Source: Competibacter_A sp003527885
Lineage (GTDB): Bacteria; Pseudomonadota; Gammaproteobacteria; Competibacterales; Competibacteraceae
Reading direction: 5' to 3'
Assembly (NCBI GenBank): GCA_035442025.1
Contig: DAORPQ010000095.1
Span: forward strand, 1-9,301
DNA length: 9,301 nucleotides
Part shown: positions 5,238 through 9,301 of the stretch, in pieces
Layout of the letters: each line of letters opens with the position of its first letter
Numbering within the stretch: the stretch's first letter is position 1
Notes under the pieces: generated by a model
Seen by the model: only the letters and a program-made list of their open reading frames with translations
The model's database searches: none
Told to the model about the DNA's origin: nothing
Translations under genes and position numbers: made by a program

Positions 5238-6749
5238 ATGTCGCTGACGCTGGGCGAACTGTTGGCGGGCTACGCCGTCGTGCCGGCGGAGTTGGCCGGG
5301 CGGCCGCTGGCCGGCTTGGCCATCGACAGCCACGCGCTTCGACCGGGCGAGGTGTTCTTCGCCTTGCGCGGCGGAAACCGGCACGGCTTGGAGTTTTCGC
5401 GGGCGGCCGAAACAGCCGGAGCGTCCGCGATCGTCTGGGAGCCGCCTTACCAGGGCCCGTTGCTGGCGACCGAACGCGGGACGCCGCTATTGGCGGTTCC
5501 TGAGTTGCGCCAGAAGCTGGGGCCGATCATCGCCCGCTATTACGGCGAGCCTGCCCGGCGCCTGCGGGTGGTCGGCCTCACCGGCACCGACGGCAAGACC
5601 TCTTGCGCGCATTTCATCGCCCAGGCGCTGGGCGCGGGCGATTCGGGACCCTGCGGCATTCTCGGCACACTGGGCGCCGGCGTCTACGGCCGGACAGAGC
5701 CGTCCCCGCACACCACCCCGGATCCGCTGGCGGTGCAGCGTTGGCTGGCGGGACTGGTCGCCGGCGGCCGGCGTTTCGCGGTGATGGAGGTCTCCTCGCA
5801 CGCCTTGGAGCAGGGGCGGGTCAACGGGGTGGAGTTCGCGGCGGCGGTATTGACCAATATCACGCGGGATCACCTGGATTATCACGGGAGCTTGGCGGCC
5901 TATACGGCGGCCAAGCGCCGGCTGTTTTTGGAGCACCAACCGCGCTGGAGCGTGCTGAACCTGGACGATGCCTGCGGTCGCGACCTCGCCGCCGGGTTGC
6001 GGGATTCGCAACCCGTGGTCGGCTATGGTCTCGGCGAGCGGCCGGGACCAGCGATGCCAGCCGTCTGGGGTGAGGCGTTGGAGCTGACGCCGGCCGGTTT
6101 GCGGATGCGGGTTCGTTCGTCCTGGGGCGATGGCGAATTGCAGGTCGGTTTGCTGGGCCGGTTCAACGCCAGCAATGTGCTGGCGACGCTGGCGACGCTG
6201 TTGGTGCTGGACATGCCGTTTTCGCAAGCGCTGGCGCGGGTGGCGCTGACGGCCACGGTGCCGGGCCGGATGGAGCGGCTGGGCGGCGCGGACGGGCAGC
6301 CGTTGGCGGTGGTGGACTACGCCCACACGCCGCACGCGCTCGAACAGGTGCTGAGCGCCTTGCGGGAGCATCGCGGCAACCGGTTGTGGTGCGTGTTCGG
6401 CTGCGGCGGCGACCGCGATCCCGGCAAGCGACCCTTGATGGGTGCGACGGCCGAACGTCTGGCCGACCGGGTGATCGTGACCGACGACAATCCCCGGACC
6501 GAGGAGCCGGGCCGGATCGTCCGCGATATTCTGGCCGGGCTGCGCCAGCCGGGCGCGGTGACGGTGATCCGCGACCGGCGGGCCGCCATCGAGCGGGCGC
6601 TGGCCGACGCCGGGGAGGGCGATATCGTGCTGATCGCCGGTAAAGGTCACGAGGATTACCAAATCGTGGGTACGGAACGGCTGCCGTTCAGCGACCGCGC
6701 GGTCGTGTGCCAGTGTCTGTCTTCCGACCAACAGGATGAGGCCGCCTGA
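5238..6749 (+). CDS. murE: UDP-MurNAc-L-Ala-D-Glu:meso-diaminopimelate ligase MurE
   Basis: MurE adds the third amino acid of the peptidoglycan stem peptide in the cytoplasm, using ATP. From the ATG at 5238 it has 503 residues, near the E. coli length (495). The three Mur-ligase domains are clear: an N-terminal UDP-binding domain with IDSHALRPGEVFFAL, the central ATPase with P-loop GTDGKT at residues 116-121, EVSSHALEQGR and RDHLDYHGS, and the C-terminal domain with VVDYAHTPHALE, the FGCGGDRDPGKRPLMG stretch and GKGHEDYQ. The motif DNPR at 417-420 is the substrate-selecting signature of meso-DAP enzymes, as opposed to lysine-adding ones. The P-loop has Asp118 where most family members have Asn, and a Ser follows the Thr (GTDGKTS). 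A GTG at 5226 would add four residues, but the ribosome site favours the ATG. It starts eight bases after the ftsI stop and abuts murF. Confidence 0.97.
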   Translation: MSLTLGELLAGYAVVPAELAGRPLAGLAIDSHALRPGEVFFALRGGNRHGLEFSRAAETAGASAIVWEPPYQGPLLATERGTPLLAVPELRQKLGPIIARYYGEPARRLRVVGLTGTDGKTSCAHFIAQALGAGDSGPCGILGTLGAGVYGRTEPSPHTTPDPLAVQRWLAGLVAGGRRFAVMEVSSHALEQGRVNGVEFAAAVLTNITRDHLDYHGSLAAYTAAKRRLFLEHQPRWSVLNLDDACGRDLAAGLRDSQPVVGYGLGERPGPAMPAVWGEALELTPAGLRMRVRSSWGDGELQVGLLGRFNASNVLATLATLLVLDMPFSQALARVALTATVPGRMERLGGADGQPLAVVDYAHTPHALEQVLSALREHRGNRLWCVFGCGGDRDPGKRPLMGATAERLADRVIVTDDNPRTEEPGRIVRDILAGLRQPGAVTVIRDRRAAIERALADAGEGDIVLIAGKGHEDYQIVGTERLPFSDRAVVCQCLSSDQQDEAA

Positions 6750-8141
6750 ATGATTGATCCGTTCTCGTCCATGCGCTTGCAGGAAGCCGCCCGGTTGCTG
6801 AAGGGCGAGCTGTCCGGCGCGGATGCCGCCTTCGGCGAAGTGAGCACCGACAGCCGGCGTCTGCCGGCGGGGGCCTTGTTCGTCGCTTTGGTCGGGCCCC
6901 GTTTTGACGGCCACGACTTTATCGCCGCCGCGCGGGAGCGCGGCGCGTGCGCCGCGCTGGTCAGCCGACGGGTGGTGGGCGATCCGCTGCCGCAATTGCG
7001 GGTGGCCGATACCTTGTTGGCGCTGGGCCAACTGGGGTCGGCCTGGCGCGAGCGGTTCGCCGGGCCCGTGATCGCGCTGACCGGCAGCAACGGCAAGACC
7101 ACGGTCAAGGAGATGGTCGCCTCAATCCTGCGGACGCGGGGACCGACCCTGGCGACCGAAGGCAATCTCAACAACGACATCGGCGTGCCGCTGACGCTGT
7201 TGCGGTTGGGTCGAGAGCACGCCTACGCGGTGGTCGAGATGGGCGCCAACCACCCTTGCGAGATCGCCTATCTGACCGGCCTGGTCCAACCCGATGTGGC
7301 GATCGTCAACAATGCCGGTCCCTGCCATTTGGAGGGCTTCGGCGATGTGGCCGGCGTGGCCCGCGGCAAGGGCGAGATTTTTCAGGGGCTCGGTGCGGAT
7401 GGCGTGGCGGTCATCAATCGCGACGATCCCTACGCCGATTACTGGGCGGGTCTGAACAAAGGCCGGCGAACCGTCGAGTTCGGTTTGAACCAGCACGCCA
7501 CGGTGGGGGGGCGGGTGCTCGATGCGACCGCCAACCGTTTTCGGCTGCGGGTCGGCGCCGAGGATATCGAGATTCGCTTGCCGTTGCCGGGCCGCCACAA
7601 CATCCTCAACGCGCTGGCGGCGGCGGCGGCGGCCACGGCGGTCGGCGCGAATCTGGAGGAGGTGCGCCGGGGCCTGGAAAATCTCCGCGGCGTCGGCGGT
7701 CGGCTGCAACGCTTGCGCGGTCGGCACGGCGGCGCGGTCATCCACGACGCCTACAACGCCAACCCGGCCTCGCTCGCCGCCGCGTTGGGCGCGATAGGCG
7801 GCGAGTCCGGCCGCAAGTGGTTGGTGCTGGGCGATATGTGGGAGCTGGGGCCGGCGGCGGACGATTTGCACGCACAATCCGGCAAGGACACCCGCGCCGC
7901 TGGCTTCGAGCGCCTTTATGGGCTCGGCGAGCACAGCCGGGCGGCGGTGGCCGCCTTTGGCGGCGGCCGGCATTTTGTGGAGGTGGAGGCCTTGATCGCG
8001 GCCTTGGCGGCTGACCTCAAGAGCGGCGGTGAAGCGCCGGTGATCCTGGTCAAGGGCTCGCGCGGCATGAGGATGGAGCGCGTGGTGACGGCGTTGGTGG
8101 AGGCCGGTGATGGGGCGATCGACCCGGAGGGACACGGCTGA
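6750..8141 (+). CDS. murF: UDP-MurNAc-tripeptide:D-Ala-D-Ala ligase MurF
   Basis: MurF joins D-alanyl-D-alanine to the UDP-MurNAc-tripeptide, completing the pentapeptide in the cytoplasm. The 463 residues fit the family (452 in E. coli). Seen in order: STDSRRLPAGALFVAL (32-47) in the UDP-binding domain, the P-loop TGSNGKTT 111-118, EGNLNNDIGVPLTLLRL (137-153), VEMGANHPCEIAYLTG, the HLEGFG and KGEIF segments with K207 at the expected carbamylated lysine, PGRHNILNALAAAA (280-293), DAYNANPASL (333-342), GDMWELG (361-367) and ILVKGSR (432-438). One small oddity is VGGRL at 315-319, where relatives usually have a proline before the GR. The ATG directly follows the murE stop with GGATGAGG at 6734-6741 upstream. 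An in-frame ATG at residue 8 is a weaker alternative. The stop overlaps the mraY start by one base. Confidence 0.97.
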   Translation: MIDPFSSMRLQEAARLLKGELSGADAAFGEVSTDSRRLPAGALFVALVGPRFDGHDFIAAARERGACAALVSRRVVGDPLPQLRVADTLLALGQLGSAWRERFAGPVIALTGSNGKTTVKEMVASILRTRGPTLATEGNLNNDIGVPLTLLRLGREHAYAVVEMGANHPCEIAYLTGLVQPDVAIVNNAGPCHLEGFGDVAGVARGKGEIFQGLGADGVAVINRDDPYADYWAGLNKGRRTVEFGLNQHATVGGRVLDATANRFRLRVGAEDIEIRLPLPGRHNILNALAAAAAATAVGANLEEVRRGLENLRGVGGRLQRLRGRHGGAVIHDAYNANPASLAAALGAIGGESGRKWLVLGDMWELGPAADDLHAQSGKDTRAAGFERLYGLGEHSRAAVAAFGGGRHFVEVEALIAALAADLKSGGEAPVILVKGSRGMRMERVVTALVEAGDGAIDPEGHG

Positions 8142-9226
8142 TGCTGGTGTTGCTGGCCGAATGGCTGACCAATAATTTCTATACGGGGTTCAATGTCTTC
8201 CAGTATTTGACGCTGCGGGGGATCCTGGGGACCCTGACGGCGCTGCTGATCTCGCTTGTCGTCGGGCCGGTCATGATCGAGCGCTTGAGCCACTACCAGA
8301 TCGGCCAGCAGGTCCGCCAGGATGGGCCGAAAAGCCACCTGTCGAAAGCCGGCACTCCGACCATGGGCGGCGCGCTCATTCTGGTCGCCATCGCCGTCGC
8401 CACGGTGCTGTGGGCCGACCCGCGCAATCATTACGTCTGGATCGTGTTGCTGACGACGCTGGCTTTCGGCGCCATCGGTTGGGCGGACGACTACAAGAAA
8501 TTGATCCTGCGCAATTCGAAAGGGTTGTCGGCGCGGGCCAAATATTCCTTGCAATCCGGCGTCGGTTTGGCGGCGGCGCTGTTGCTGTTTTTTACCGCCC
8601 AGGCTCCCATCGAGACGCAATTGATCGTGCCGTTCTTCAAGAATGTCGCCCTGAATCTCGGCTGGCTGTTCGTCCCGCTCACCTACTTTGTGATCGTCGG
8701 TTCCAGCAACGCCGTCAATCTCACCGATGGCTTGGACGGTTTGGCCATCGTGCCGACCGTGATGGTGGCCGGCGCGATGGCCGTATTTTGCTATACCTCC
8801 GGCAACCGCATTTTCGCCGGCTACCTCGATATTCCTTACGTGGTGGGCGCCGGAGAGGTCATGGTGTTCTGCGGCGCGATGGTCGGCGCCGGGTTGGGCT
8901 TCCTCTGGTTCAACGCCTATCCGGCGCAAGTGTTCATGGGCGATGTCGGCGCGCTGGCGCTGGGCGCGGCGCTAGGCGTCATTGCGGTGGTGGTGCGGCA
9001 GGAGTTGGTGCTGTTCGTGATGGGCGGCGTGTTCGTCATGGAGACCGTATCGGTCATCCTGCAAGTTGGCTCCTTTAAATTGACCGGCCGGCGGATTTTT
9101 CGGATGGCCCCGCTGCACCACCACTTCGAGCTCAAGGGCTGGCCGGAGCCCCGGGTGATCGTCCGGTTCTGGATCATCACCATCATTCTGGTGTTGATCG
9201 GTTTGTCAACGCTGAAGATTCGCTAG
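8141..9226 (+). CDS. mraY: Phospho-N-acetylmuramoyl-pentapeptide transferase MraY
   Basis: MraY is the polytopic inner-membrane enzyme that moves phospho-MurNAc-pentapeptide from UDP to undecaprenyl phosphate, forming lipid I. The 361-residue protein is collinear with E. coli MraY (360) and has about ten hydrophobic segments. Active-site features are intact: D116-D117 in GWADDYKK, NAVNLTDGLDGLA from residue 190, D268 in FMGDVG, and the HHH loop at 326-328 in MAPLHHHFELKGWPEPRV. The start MLVLLAEWL agrees with the family. GGAGGG at 8126-8131 gives a good ribosome site nine bases before the ATG, which overlaps the murF stop by one base (TGATG). It receives the product of MurF encoded just upstream, and murD follows after 14 bases. 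Confidence 0.98.
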   Translation: MLVLLAEWLTNNFYTGFNVFQYLTLRGILGTLTALLISLVVGPVMIERLSHYQIGQQVRQDGPKSHLSKAGTPTMGGALILVAIAVATVLWADPRNHYVWIVLLTTLAFGAIGWADDYKKLILRNSKGLSARAKYSLQSGVGLAAALLLFFTAQAPIETQLIVPFFKNVALNLGWLFVPLTYFVIVGSSNAVNLTDGLDGLAIVPTVMVAGAMAVFCYTSGNRIFAGYLDIPYVVGAGEVMVFCGAMVGAGLGFLWFNAYPAQVFMGDVGALALGAALGVIAVVVRQELVLFVMGGVFVMETVSVILQVGSFKLTGRRIFRMAPLHHHFELKGWPEPRVIVRFWIITIILVLIGLSTLKIR

Positions 9227-9240
9227 GAGGAGACGCGCGG

Positions 9241-9301
9241 ATGTCGCCATTGCGCGGAACCACGCTGGTGGTCGGACTCGGCAAAAGCGGCTTGTCCGCG
9301 G
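9241..9301 (+). CDS. murD: UDP-MurNAc-L-Ala:D-Glu ligase MurD, 5' fragment cut by window edge
   Basis: Only the first 20 codons are present: MSPLRGTTLVVGLGKSGLSA. The LVVGLGKSGLS stretch is the glycine-rich UDP-MurNAc-binding strand-loop found at the very N-terminus of MurD (GLGxTG/SGxS type). MurD adds D-glutamate to UDP-MurNAc-L-Ala, the step before MurE. A strong AGGAGGAG site (9225-9232) that overlaps the mraY stop lies eight bases before the ATG. Position after mraY matches the standard dcw order. With so little sequence the call depends on context as well as the motif. Confidence 0.9.
   Translation, partial: MSPLRGTTLVVGLGKSGLSA

Noticed and set aside
5487..7031. Long minus-strand open frame of 514 codons opposite murE and the start of murF
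   Set aside because: Same antisense shadow effect; it crosses the boundary between two well-supported sense genes and has an Arg/Gln/His-biased composition.
7614..7637. GGC/GCG triplet repeat in murF as a possible phase-variable tract
   Set aside because: It encodes an alanine-rich helix common to MurF proteins, and triplet changes would not shift the frame, so on-off switching is not expected.

Overview
The window is a chromosomal housekeeping region from a GC-rich bacterium, most likely a non-enteric gammaproteobacterium. Its core is the start of the division and cell-wall (dcw) cluster in the standard order mraZ-rsmH-ftsL-ftsI-murE-murF-mraY-murD. The flank carries rnpB, rsmI and yraN, a neighbourhood familiar from Pseudomonas-type genomes. 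MurE has the DNPR signature of meso-diaminopimelate-adding enzymes, MraY and FtsI look proteobacterial, and the RNase P RNA is of the ancestral A type. The base composition looks above 60% G+C by eye inside genes. The species cannot be named from this sequence alone.

Layout: positions 190 to 1 (minus strand) hold the 5' part of yraN, diverging from rsmI at 245-1108. The RNase P RNA gene follows on the plus strand at about 1149-1500, closed by a perfect 11-bp P1 helix. A 304-base gene-free stretch (1501-1804) then drops sharply in G+C. It carries a near-consensus sigma-70 promoter (TTGACA, 18-bp spacer, TATAGT) overlapped downstream by three 10-bp direct repeats that match MraZ operators. From 1805 to the window end the genes are on the plus strand and packed tightly, with overlaps or gaps of no more than 14 bases, consistent with one operon read from that promoter.

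The genes work together as follows. MraZ is expected to repress its own operon. RsmH and RsmI methylate the same 16S rRNA nucleotide, C1402 (N4 and 2'-O respectively). FtsL and FtsI belong to the septal peptidoglycan machinery. MurE, MurF, MurD and MraY make the muramyl-pentapeptide precursor and move it to the lipid carrier as lipid I. RNase P matures tRNA 5' ends.

I found no mobile element, CRISPR array, tRNA, prophage or toxin-antitoxin module, and no sign of a previously undescribed system. The points most worth a second look are the control region ahead of mraZ, the TTG start of mraZ, the unclear end of the rnpB transcript, and a few family-atypical residues or lengths (MurE P-loop, MurF GGR, short FtsL).
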